Shown: positions 27,113-34,840 of the stretch, in pieces
How positions within the stretch are numbered: the first letter of the stretch is position 1
How the letters are laid out: every line of letters begins with the position of its first letter
Position numbers and translations under genes: made by a program
The notes under the pieces: model-generated
What the model saw: the letters and a program-made list of their open reading frames with translations, nothing else
Database searches by the model: none
Told to the model about the DNA's origin: nothing
Source of the DNA: Streptomyces sp. NBC_00306
Lineage (GTDB): Bacteria; Actinomycetota; Actinomycetes; Streptomycetales; Streptomycetaceae
Length of the DNA: 64,000 nucleotides
Assembly (NCBI RefSeq): GCF_036169555.1
Contig: NZ_CP108032.1
Location: forward strand, 4,402,001 to 4,466,000
Reading direction: 5' to 3'

Positions 27113-29545
27113 TCAGGCGCGCGTCTCGGTCAGTGAGGACGGGGTGGGGGCGACCCGGTCGAAGACCGCCTCGACCTCATGGTCGTCACTGCTGGCGAGG
27201 AGATACGCCTGCGCCTCGCCGACATGGAAGTACATGCCGTGCAGCTCCAGCGAACCCTCGGCGATGCGCCGCGCCACGCCTTCATGGGCCTTCAGATGCT
27301 CCAACTGCTGGACCACATTGGTCAGGCAGAGCTGCTCGACCGCATCCGCGGGCAGCCGCCCGGAGATCCGCGCCCAGGTACGGTGCCGGCTGCGCATCCG
27401 CTCCAGGCTCGGCTGACCGTGCCGCAGCCACCGCCGCAGCGGTGTGCGTCCTCCGTCGTTCGTAGCGCTCAGCAGCGCCTGCATCGCGCCGCAGCCCGAG
27501 TGCCCGCAGACCGTGATCGAGCTGACCTTCAGCACGTCCACGGCGTACTCGATGGCGGCCGCCACCGAGTCGTCGCCGCTCTCCTTGCCGGGCAGTGGCA
27601 CCAGATTTCCGACATTGCGCACGGTGAACAGGTCACCCGGCCCGCTGGCCGTGATCATGCTGGTCACCAGACGGGAGTCCGCGCAGGTCAGGAAGAGCTG
27701 CGAGGGCTGCTGGCCCTCGCGCGCCAGCCGGGCCAGTTCGTCGCGCACCAGCGGAGCCGTGTTGCGCTGGAACGAGCTGAGACCGTGGGCCAGTTGGTGC
27801 ATCGAGGCGCGCCGGGTGCGGGTGTCGCAGTGGTGATTGCGCCACGGTGTCCAGGGCCGGCAGCAGCCGTGGGTCTGGGAGGCGGCTTCGCTGATCCGGC
27901 CCCCGGCCCGGCCGGTGAACTCCACCGAGCCGCCCTGAGCGACATGGGAGGCCTGCCAGTCATGCAGTGCCTCGTACGCGGCGTGGTCCATGTAGGAACC
28001 GTCCAGCTCGACCTCACAGCGTGCCCCGTGCGGCACCTGGCCCAGCATCCGGCTCAGCCGGGGCACGGCGAGGAAGGTCAACTGCCCGCGCACCCGTACC
28101 CGGTGCACGCGCGCATGCTCCTCGCCCTGCTCCTCGACGGTGATACGGGTCCGGGTCAGCCGGTGCAGTGCGACCGTGACGGCCATGGCGATCCCGATCG
28201 CGACACCCTCCAGCACTCCGGTGAGGACGACCGCGACAGACGTCGCCGCATACACCAGCATTTCGCGGTTCTGCCGCACGCTGCGCAGATGGGTGACCTT
28301 GACCATCTGGACGCCCACGACCATCACCAGGGCCGCGAGGGCGGCCAGGGGAATCAGGTCGAGCACGGGCACGAGCAGCAGCGCCGCGAGCACGATCCAC
28401 AGACCGTGCAGCATCGTGGAGTTGCGGCTGACGGCGCCTGCGGACACATTCGCCGAACTGCGGACCGCGACCCCGGTGATCGGCAGCCCGCCGAGCGCAC
28501 CGGACAGGACATTGGCGGCGCCCTGACCGGCCAGCTCCCGGTCGAGGTCGGCGCGCGGAATGCGGACGGTGGGCTGCTTGCGGGCGGCCACCAGCTTGTC
28601 CACCGCCACGGCGGAGAGCAGTGACTCCACACTTCCGACCAGGGTGATGGTCAGCACCGCGGCGATGAGGCCCAGCACGGGCCCGTCCGGCAGTGCGGGC
28701 AGGGCATGACTGCTCCACGACGGCAGGTCCACCAGCGGCAGGCGCAGCCCCGCCACCACGGCGAGGGTGGTCGCCGCAGCGACCGCGGCGAGGGCGGCCG
28801 GGATCTTGCGGACGATCCGGCCCGCCCGCCCGGGGATCCGTGGCCATGCGAGCAGGATGACCACGGTCAGGACGCTCACGGAGAGCGCGGCCGGACGGAG
28901 CTCGGCCAACTGGGCCGGCAGCGCACCGACATTGGCGATGGCGGAGCTCTGCGGTGTGCCGCCGAGCACGATGTGCAGCTGTGCCAGGGCGATCGTGACG
29001 CCGATGCCGGCGAGCATGCCGTGCACGATCGCCGGGCTGACGGCGAGCGCCGACCGGGCCACGCGCAGAGCGGCCAGGCCGACTTGGGCGAAGCCGGCGA
29101 CGACGGTGATGGCGCAGGTGACACGCCAGCCGTACTGATGGATCAGATCGGCGGTGACGACGGTCAGGCCGGCGGCAGGCCCGCTGACCTGGAGCGGCGC
29201 TCCGCCCAGCCGTCCCGCCACGAGGCCGCCGACAGCGGCCGCCACGAGCCCGGCCTGAAGTGGTGCGCCGGTGGCGAGAGCGATGCCGAGTGAGAGCGGC
29301 AGCGCGATCAGGAACACGGAGACCGAGGCGGACAGATCGGCGCCCGCGATGCGGAAGCGGCGGCCGCCTTCATCGGGCGGGGGCAGGCTGTGCGGGCTCT
29401 CGGGGCCGGGGGGTGCGGACCCGCCGCCCTGGACGGCTTGGTGGGACACGGGCTTCTCCCGTGTGGTGCGGGACTTCCTGTTCTTGCGGTTCTTCGGCTT
29501 CTTGCGAGAAGGGTCGTCGGTGCGAGTGGGGACGCAGGCAGACAT
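27113..29545 (-). CDS. bifunctional SulP-family anion transporter / beta-carbonic anhydrase
   Basis: An 810-aa fusion. Residues 1-35 are very basic and Asn-rich (RKKPKNRKNRKSR) and cytoplasmic. About 60-460 form the SulP/SLC26 membrane domain (10-14 helices; SGPAAGLTVVTADLIHQYG, then LPITGVAVRSSANVSAGA). About 465-560 is a STAS-like domain, and about 580-790 a beta-carbonic anhydrase with zinc ligands in TCADSRL (Cys, Asp, Arg) and VCGHSGCGA (His, Cys). The fusion suggests hydration of CO2 coupled to bicarbonate movement across the membrane. Good ribosome-binding site GGAGGAGACGGG before the ATG at 29545. Confidence 0.93.
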   Translation of the reverse strand: MSACVPTRTDDPSRKKPKNRKNRKSRTTREKPVSHQAVQGGGSAPPGPESPHSLPPPDEGGRRFRIAGADLSASVSVFLIALPLSLGIALATGAPLQAGLVAAAVGGLVAGRLGGAPLQVSGPAAGLTVVTADLIHQYGWRVTCAITVVAGFAQVGLAALRVARSALAVSPAIVHGMLAGIGVTIALAQLHIVLGGTPQSSAIANVGALPAQLAELRPAALSVSVLTVVILLAWPRIPGRAGRIVRKIPAALAAVAAATTLAVVAGLRLPLVDLPSWSSHALPALPDGPVLGLIAAVLTITLVGSVESLLSAVAVDKLVAARKQPTVRIPRADLDRELAGQGAANVLSGALGGLPITGVAVRSSANVSAGAVSRNSTMLHGLWIVLAALLLVPVLDLIPLAALAALVMVVGVQMVKVTHLRSVRQNREMLVYAATSVAVVLTGVLEGVAIGIAMAVTVALHRLTRTRITVEEQGEEHARVHRVRVRGQLTFLAVPRLSRMLGQVPHGARCEVELDGSYMDHAAYEALHDWQASHVAQGGSVEFTGRAGGRISEAASQTHGCCRPWTPWRNHHCDTRTRRASMHQLAHGLSSFQRNTAPLVRDELARLAREGQQPSQLFLTCADSRLVTSMITASGPGDLFTVRNVGNLVPLPGKESGDDSVAAAIEYAVDVLKVSSITVCGHSGCGAMQALLSATNDGGRTPLRRWLRHGQPSLERMRSRHRTWARISGRLPADAVEQLCLTNVVQQLEHLKAHEGVARRIAEGSLELHGMYFHVGEAQAYLLASSDDHEVEAVFDRVAPTPSSLTETRA

Positions 29546-29831
29546 GGTTTCCCGTCTCCTCCGGGGCAGCGCGGTCGCGGAATGTGGGGACGCGGCCGTG
29601 GGTCACGGCGTGCAGTGGCGGGATTCTCAACTCTCGGTAAATGGATCGTAATGGAGAGTAAAGACTGCGGCATTCTTTCCGGGGCAAATAGGGCAATCTT
29701 TCACCCGTGCTGGTGATTAATCCTTTGAATGCGGCTCGTCGCACCCTCCCCATCGCCACCCCGATGCGACTTTGTCGGCGCCATCGACGCCGGTCGTAAA
29801 AACACAAAGTCATACGAAAGAGGGTGGACGG
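29546..29831. other. 286-bp divergent promoter region with an A/T-rich core
   Basis: Separates the SulP/carbonic anhydrase gene from the divergent deacetylase gene. The stretch about 29630-29740 is markedly richer in A and T than its surroundings and should hold both promoters; no single -35/-10 pair is decisive. The ATG at 29832 has AAGAGGGTGG upstream. Confidence 0.45.
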
Positions 29832-31100
29832 ATGAAGGCCGCCACACAGCGGGTCGCCGTCGGCGCAGCCGTCACGGCGCTGATCGCGGGACTCGCGGGC
29901 TGCTCCGGCTCCGACGAGAGCGCGCACCATGGCGCGCCCGGTGCCAAGAAGGCCGCCCCTGCCCCCAACAGCGCCGTGCGCCTGATCGGCGACGGCTCCA
30001 CGGCCTTCACCGGAACCCAGCCCGGTCTGCTCAAGCCGGAGCGGATGAAGCCCGGCGAGAAGCCGCCGCAGTTCGTGGTGTTCTCATGGGACGGGGCGGG
30101 GGAGGACAGCCAGAAGCTCTTCTCCCACTTCCGCCGTGTCGCCAAGAAGTACGACGCCACGATGACCTACTTCCTCAGCGGCGTGTACCTCCTGCCGGAG
30201 GAGAAGTCGACGATGTACGACCCGCCGCAACACGCGGCCGGGCGCTCCGACATCGGCTTCAATGACGTCGAGGGCATCAAGGACACCGTGCGTGAACTGC
30301 GCGGCGCCTGGCAGGAGGGCAATGAGGTGGGCACCCACTTCAACGGCCACTTCTGCGGCAAGGACGGCGGTGTGGGCAATTGGTCCGTCGCCGAGTGGAA
30401 GAGCGAAATCAGCCAGGCCAAGGCGTTCGTGAAGAACTGGAGGACCAACGCGGGCCTGAAGAACGAGCCGCCGCTTCCCTTCGACTACGACAAGGAACTC
30501 ATCGGCGCCCGCACCCCCTGCCTGGAGGGCCGGAAGAACTTCGTCCGCGCCGCCAGCCAGTTGGGCATGCGCTACGACACCAGCGGGATCAACGACCAGA
30601 TCTGGCCCAAGAAGGAACTCGGTCTGTGGGACCTCTCGCTCCAGATGGTCCCGGTCCCCGGTCGCGCCTTCGAGACGCTGGCCATGGACTACAACTTCAT
30701 GGTCAACCAGTCGGGGACGACATCCAAGGGCGACCCCGCCATGCACGAGTACTGGGGCAAGCAGATGCGTGACGGCCTGGTCAAGGCCTTCGATCGCGCC
30801 TACGACGGCAACCGGGCCCCGTTGATCATCGGCAACCACTTCGAGTCCTGGAACGGCGGCACCTACATGCGCGCCGTCGAGGACACGATCGCCACGGTCT
30901 GTGTGAAGAAGAACGTGAGGTGTGTGTCCTTCCGCCAGCTCGCGGACTGGCTGGACGTCCAGGACCCCGAGGTGCTGGAGAAGATGCGGACCCTCAAGGT
31001 CGGCCAGAAGCCGAAGAACGGCTGGGCGGCCTTCCTGGCCACCCAGCCCTCCGCCCCGGCCTCACCCGTCGTCAAGGTCAAGCAGGCAGGGCAGAGCTGA
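29832..31100 (+). CDS. secreted lipoprotein with polysaccharide-deacetylase-like (NodB) fold
   Basis: A 422-aa lipoprotein. The signal peptide (MKAATQRVAVGAAVTALIAG) ends in the lipobox LAGC near residue 23, followed by a disordered Ala/Pro/Lys stretch. The catalytic domain shows the NodB elements in altered form: an Asp-containing FVVFSWDGAGED, the metal motif THFNGHFCG (HxxxH) and GARTPC for the Arg/Pro motif. The variant motifs place it among the uncharacterised actinobacterial deacetylase-like proteins; removal of acetyl groups from a surface glycan is possible but unproven. The 3' end overlaps the convergent CooC-like gene by 23 bp. Confidence 0.83.
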   Translation: MKAATQRVAVGAAVTALIAGLAGCSGSDESAHHGAPGAKKAAPAPNSAVRLIGDGSTAFTGTQPGLLKPERMKPGEKPPQFVVFSWDGAGEDSQKLFSHFRRVAKKYDATMTYFLSGVYLLPEEKSTMYDPPQHAAGRSDIGFNDVEGIKDTVRELRGAWQEGNEVGTHFNGHFCGKDGGVGNWSVAEWKSEISQAKAFVKNWRTNAGLKNEPPLPFDYDKELIGARTPCLEGRKNFVRAASQLGMRYDTSGINDQIWPKKELGLWDLSLQMVPVPGRAFETLAMDYNFMVNQSGTTSKGDPAMHEYWGKQMRDGLVKAFDRAYDGNRAPLIIGNHFESWNGGTYMRAVEDTIATVCVKKNVRCVSFRQLADWLDVQDPEVLEKMRTLKVGQKPKNGWAAFLATQPSAPASPVVKVKQAGQS

Positions 31101-32073
31101 CGTCAGCCGCATGCTCATGGAGCACGAAGGCGGGGTCGACCTGAGCCGCCAGGTCGGCCCCCGTCTTCGCGTTCCCCCAGCTCTCCGCGTTCTTGAGATG
31201 GAAGTGCACCATCTGGCGCGTGTAGCGCTCCCAGTCGCGGTTGTCGTACGTGTCCTCCGCGGCGTTCTGCAGGGCTTGCAGGGACATGCGGTTGTCCGCC
31301 TCGAGCAGCTCGAAGGGGGACGGCCGGCCCTTCTCCATCCCGCGCACCCAGTTGGAGTGGCCGACGGTGATCAGCAGGTCGTCGCCCACCTCGTCCCGCA
31401 GGAAGTCCACATCGTCCGGGCCCTGCACCTTGTTGCCCACGACCTTCAGCTCGATGCCGAAGTCCCGTGCGTACTCCTTGTACTGGCGATACACGGACAC
31501 CCCCTTGCGGGTGGGCTCGGCCACCAGGAACGTCATGTCGAAACGGGTGAACATCCCGGACGCGAAGGAGTCCGACCCGGCCGTCATGTCGACCACCACG
31601 TAGTCGTCGCGGCCGTCGACGAGGTGATTGAGGCACAGCTCCACCGCGCCGACCTTGGAGTGGTAGCAGGACACCCCGAGATCCGACTCCGTGAACGGCC
31701 CGGTCGCCATCAGCCGGATGTCCCCGTCGTCGAGATGCACGACCCGCGCACAGGCGTCGTAGACGGGGTTGTCCTCGTCCACGCGCAGCAGACGCGAGCC
31801 CTCTCCCGGCGGCGTGGTCTTGATCATCGTCTCCGCCGAGGCGATGCGGGGGTTGGAGCCCCTCAGGTATTCCTTGATCAAGGGGAGGTGCGCGCCCATG
31901 GCGGGCAGGGCGGCCGCCTCCGCCTCGTCGAGACCGAGCGCGGCCCCCAGATGCTGATTGATATCGGCGTCGACGGCCACCACATGAGCCTCGTTGGCGG
32001 CCAGATGGCGGATGAACAGCGAGGACAGCGTGGTCTTTCCGCTGCCGCCCTTCCCTACGAAAGCGATCTTCAT
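31078..32073 (-). CDS. CooC/MinD-like P-loop ATPase
   Basis: A 331-aa deviant Walker ATPase: MKIAFVGKGGSGKTTLSSLF with the signature lysine, VVAVDADINQHLG, and VVVDMTAGSDSFASG as Walker B. This layout is nearest to CooC-type accessory ATPases and MinD/ParA relatives, which handle metal-centre insertion or positioning. No metal enzyme lies nearby, so a specific partner cannot be named. The ATG at 32073 is chosen (GGTGAA upstream); an in-frame GTG two codons earlier is possible. It is divergent from the Fic-like gene with a 103-bp gap. Confidence 0.85.
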   Translation of the reverse strand: MKIAFVGKGGSGKTTLSSLFIRHLAANEAHVVAVDADINQHLGAALGLDEAEAAALPAMGAHLPLIKEYLRGSNPRIASAETMIKTTPPGEGSRLLRVDEDNPVYDACARVVHLDDGDIRLMATGPFTESDLGVSCYHSKVGAVELCLNHLVDGRDDYVVVDMTAGSDSFASGMFTRFDMTFLVAEPTRKGVSVYRQYKEYARDFGIELKVVGNKVQGPDDVDFLRDEVGDDLLITVGHSNWVRGMEKGRPSPFELLEADNRMSLQALQNAAEDTYDNRDWERYTRQMVHFHLKNAESWGNAKTGADLAAQVDPAFVLHEHAADVSSALPA

Positions 32074-32176
32074 GTTCACCTACCGTAGTGGGTCCATTGC
32101 GCGCTGTGGTCGAAGTGCGTGAAGAAGACCACTCCAAGGTGGGGGCGTACGCCGATGGCGCGTAGCCTCGCTACTT

Positions 32177-33007
32177 ATGAGTACGAATGCCTCGTCGGTC
32201 GACCCCCTTGCCGCTCTCGGCTCTCTGCCGGGTGTCCCCGACGCCGTTGATTCCGTGCGCAAGGCGGTCGACCGGGTCTACGGTCACCGGGTCATGCGGC
32301 GGCGCAGCACCGAGGTCACCTCGGAGGCGGCGCTGCGCGGCGCGCGTGCTTCGGCGGCGCTCTCCGGCGCCGACTGGGCGCTCGAAGAGGTCCGCAGGCG
32401 CACCGACTTCGGTGTCGAGCCCGAGGCGCGAACGGTCGGCGCCGCACTGCGGCTGACCGCCGAGGCGGGGCAACTCCTTTCTGTATGGCGGCAGTCGCCG
32501 CTGCGGGTGCTGGCCCGGCTGCATCTGGTCGCGGCGAGTGGTGCCGGTGACGACGAGGCCGTGGGGCGGCCCCGGCTGGCCGGCGAACCGGTCGACGAGC
32601 CGCTGATCGAGGCGCCGCTGCCGGACGCGGGCGAGGTGAACGGCCGGCTGGACGGCCTTGCCGAACTGATCATCGCCGGCAGCTCGGCACCGGCCCTGGT
32701 GACCGCCGCCGTCGTGCACGGCGAGCTCTTGGCGCTGCGCCCCTTCGGCTCCTTCAACGGTCTGGTGGCTCGCACCGCCGAGCGGATCGTGCTGATCGGC
32801 AGCGGTCTTGACCCCAAGTCGATCTGCCCGGCGGAGGTCGGGCATGCCGAACAGGGGCGCGCGGCCTATGTCGCGGCCTTCGACGGCTATCGCTCCGGTA
32901 CGCCGGAGGGCATGGCGGCATGGATTGCCCACTGCGGGCGGTCCGTGGAGCTGGGCGTCAGGGAGTCCACTGCGGTGTGCGAGGCGCTTCAGCGAGGCGC
33001 GGCTTGA
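32177..33007 (+). CDS. degenerate Fic-fold protein (often labelled 'oxidoreductase')
   Basis: A 276-aa all-helical protein that I match to the Fic/Fido family by two aligned segments. ARASAALSGADWALEEVR (about 56-73) corresponds to the family's N-terminal inhibitory helix, where SSxIEG is usual. RPFGSFNGLVAR (about 188-199) corresponds to the catalytic loop HPFxDGNGRxxR. The catalytic His, the acidic residue, the first Gly and the first Arg are all replaced, so AMP transfer is unlikely and a binding role is more plausible. No nucleotide-binding oxidoreductase motif is visible. The gene is conserved beside the 6C/ssd/tad locus in Streptomyces. Confidence 0.7.
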   Translation: MSTNASSVDPLAALGSLPGVPDAVDSVRKAVDRVYGHRVMRRRSTEVTSEAALRGARASAALSGADWALEEVRRRTDFGVEPEARTVGAALRLTAEAGQLLSVWRQSPLRVLARLHLVAASGAGDDEAVGRPRLAGEPVDEPLIEAPLPDAGEVNGRLDGLAELIIAGSSAPALVTAAVVHGELLALRPFGSFNGLVARTAERIVLIGSGLDPKSICPAEVGHAEQGRAAYVAAFDGYRSGTPEGMAAWIAHCGRSVELGVRESTAVCEALQRGAA

Positions 33008-33164
33008 TGGAGCGGGGCAGAGCTCGAGCGCTTCAGTGGGGCACGGCTCACGTGCTGCAGCGAGGCGGGGCTCGAGCGCTTGAGTGCTTGAGTGCGGCGG
33101 GGCTTGAGCGATCCCGGATGCTACGGCGTCCTGGGCGCGGGCCCGAAAGACCCTGAACAGGGTT
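33008..33164. repeat. imperfect direct repeats after the Fic-like gene
   Basis: GCTCGAGCGCTT occurs at 33022-33033 and 33070-33081, 48 bp apart, within a region of related GAGCG/CTTGAG/GGCGGGGC phrases. The last codons of the upstream gene (CTTCAGCGAGGCGCGGCTTGA) belong to the same family of phrases, suggesting the repeats grew out of the gene end. Confidence 0.5.
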
Positions 33165-33192
33165 GCGGCGGTACCGGTATGGGTACCGCCGC
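33165..33192. terminator. hairpin between the Fic-like and HAD genes
   Basis: A perfect 10-bp inverted repeat GCGGCGGTAC (33165-33174) / GTACCGCCGC (33183-33192) with an 8-nt loop, between two convergent genes. The remaining bases to 33452 show no gene. Confidence 0.7.
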
Positions 33193-33452
33193 TGGCATGT
33201 CCACCGAGTTACCAAGCGTCCTCGAGATAGTGCCCATCAGGTCGGGAACTTTTGCCCGTCACCTGGTGCGGCTGGCCCGTAATCGACGGGTCGACGTCGC
33301 GTGGGTGCTCAGTTTTCATGCTCGGTCCGTGGGGCCTTTATGCGTTGATAGGTGATCCTCTCGGATGTCCTAGGTCTCGCGGGCCGTTGAGTCCTTTCTA
33401 CTCCTGCCCGCAAGGAAGCGGAACCCCCAGCTGCGGTTCTTTACTTTTGGGT

Positions 33453-34349
33453 TCAAATACGGGCGAAGCGTTCCGCGGCGCGGTCGATGACCCGTTCCAT
33501 CACACCGGCCGCGGCCGACTCGGCAGCTGCGGCTGCCGCACTGCGGCGCCGGCTGGCGTACCAGACGAGGCCGGCGGTCGCAGCCGCCGCACCCACCGCC
33601 GCCGCGGCGACGAGCGCGGGACGCGGCGGCAGGGAGAAGGCGGGGATCCGCTGCTTCAGCCGGACCGGCCGGTTGAAGACGAGAACAGGCCAGCCGCGAC
33701 TGACGGCTTCACGCCGCAGCGCCCGGTCCGGGTTCACGGCGTACGGGTGGCCGACGGACGACAGCATCGGTACATCGGTGATCGAGTCGCTGTAGGCGTA
33801 GCAACGGTCGAGGTCGTAGCCCTCGGAGGCGGCGAGTTCCTTGACGGCCTCCGCCTTGGTCGGCCCATAGGCGTAGTACTCCACTTCGCCGGTGAAGCAG
33901 CCGTCGTCTCCGACCACCATGCGGGTGGCCACCACCCGGTCCGCACCGAGCAGCTCGCCGATCGGTTCGACCACCTCCGCGCCCGAAGTGGACACGATCA
34001 CGACGTCACGGCCGGCGGTGTGGTGTTCCTCGATGAGGGACGCCGCTTCGTCGTAGATGATCGGGTCGATCAGGTCATGGAGGGTCTCCGCGACGATCTC
34101 CTTCACCAGCTGCACGTTCCACCCCTTGCAGAGGGCGGACAGGTACTGCCGCATCCGCTCCATCTGGTCGTGGTCGGCGCCACCGGCGAGAAAAACGAAC
34201 TGGGCATAGGCGGTCCGCAGTACGGCCCGTCGGTTGATCAGGCCGCCTTGGTAGAAGGACTTGCTGAAGGTCAGCGTCGACGACTTCGCAATGACCGTCT
34301 TGTCCAGATCAAAGAAGGCAGCTGCGCGAGGCAAGGAGTGGTTTTCCAC
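33453..34349 (-). CDS. HAD-IB family phosphatase with C-terminal membrane helix
   Basis: A 298-aa HAD-superfamily subfamily IB (SerB-like) hydrolase. Motif I AAFFDLDKTVIAKSS at the N-terminus carries the nucleophile Asp; motif II VIVSTSGAE; motif III Lys in GPTKAEAVKEL; motif IV YAYSDSITDVPML. After residue about 235 comes a hydrophobic Ala-rich helix and an Arg/Ala tail that would anchor it. The GTG at 34349 matches where homology begins (VENHSLPR); TATGCT lies 6 nt upstream, compatible with leaderless mRNA, and an ATG at 34373 is the alternative. It is divergent from the 6C RNA and ssd, as Rv3661 is in mycobacteria. Confidence 0.87.
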   Translation of the reverse strand: MENHSLPRAAAFFDLDKTVIAKSSTLTFSKSFYQGGLINRRAVLRTAYAQFVFLAGGADHDQMERMRQYLSALCKGWNVQLVKEIVAETLHDLIDPIIYDEAASLIEEHHTAGRDVVIVSTSGAEVVEPIGELLGADRVVATRMVVGDDGCFTGEVEYYAYGPTKAEAVKELAASEGYDLDRCYAYSDSITDVPMLSSVGHPYAVNPDRALRREAVSRGWPVLVFNRPVRLKQRIPAFSLPPRPALVAAAAVGAAAATAGLVWYASRRRSAAAAAAESAAAGVMERVIDRAAERFARI

Positions 34350-34454
34350 GAGCAGAGCATAGGTGCCCGCCATTCGGCGTACGCTCGGGCGTGTGGGTTT
34401 GCCTGAGAAGGCTCTCGGGTACACCATGGAAGTCACGGATCGTTCGCGACCGTG

Positions 34455-34532
34455 CTAACCCGGTCCGGCTCCTCCCCCCCCGAGTCGGCCGGAGAGACGA
34501 CCCCCGCTCTCCCCCCCGGCGGGGGTCGTCGC
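34455..34532 (+). ncRNA. 6C RNA (actinobacterial small RNA)
   Basis: Two adjacent hairpins with C-run loops. Hairpin 1: CCGGCTC (34465-34471) pairs with GAGTCGG (34482-34488, one G-U), and its loop contains 8 consecutive C (34474-34481). Hairpin 2: a perfect 12-bp stem 34496-34507 / 34519-34530 with a loop containing 7 C, which can also end transcription. Two C-rich loops define the 6C family. The location agrees too: between an HAD-IB gene and ssd, on the ssd strand, as in M. tuberculosis. Exact 5' and 3' ends are inferred. Confidence 0.9.
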
Positions 34533-34703
34533 ATGTCCGGACGCATTTTCGGCTCTCGGACAGAGCTCATGATGATCCTTCTCCCTTCCTGACGGCTTCG
34601 CTTGCGGCGGCCTCACACCACTCTGAATCGTCACTGTGCGTAGCGGAAGAGCTGCTCCCGGGAGTCACCGGTATGAGCGACGGGGATATTCACAAGTGGC
34701 TAG

Positions 34704-34713
34704 TTGTCCACAG
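34704..34713 (+). promoter_or_regulatory. DnaA-box-like sequence upstream of ssd
   Basis: TTGTCCACAG contains TTGTCCACA, the preferred Streptomyces DnaA box, about 130 bp before the ssd start. A weaker relative (GATCCACA) follows about 20 bp later. A single box can occur by chance. Confidence 0.45.
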
Positions 34714-34752
34714 TTTTTCAGCGAGATCCACACGTTTTTCCAGCGCGCTCCA

Positions 34753-34795
34753 CTGTGATTCCACCCGCGCTCTTCGTGGGTGGCCGGAATCACAG
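34753..34795. promoter_or_regulatory. 10-bp inverted repeat in the ssd upstream region
   Basis: CTGTGATTCC (34753-34762) and GGAATCACAG (34786-34795) are perfect inverted copies, with a further ACCC/GGGT pairing inside. The element ends 45 bp before the ssd GTG. It could be an operator or an mRNA leader hairpin. Confidence 0.5.
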
Positions 34796-34840
34796 ATCTC
34801 GTAAGCAAGCGAGATCGAAAGTAAGAAGGGGTTGGAGATC

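Noticed and set aside
34754..34794. Crp site (TGTGA...TCACA) upstream of ssd
   Set aside because: Half-sites are more than 25 bp apart, far too wide for one Crp dimer; recorded only as an inverted repeat.
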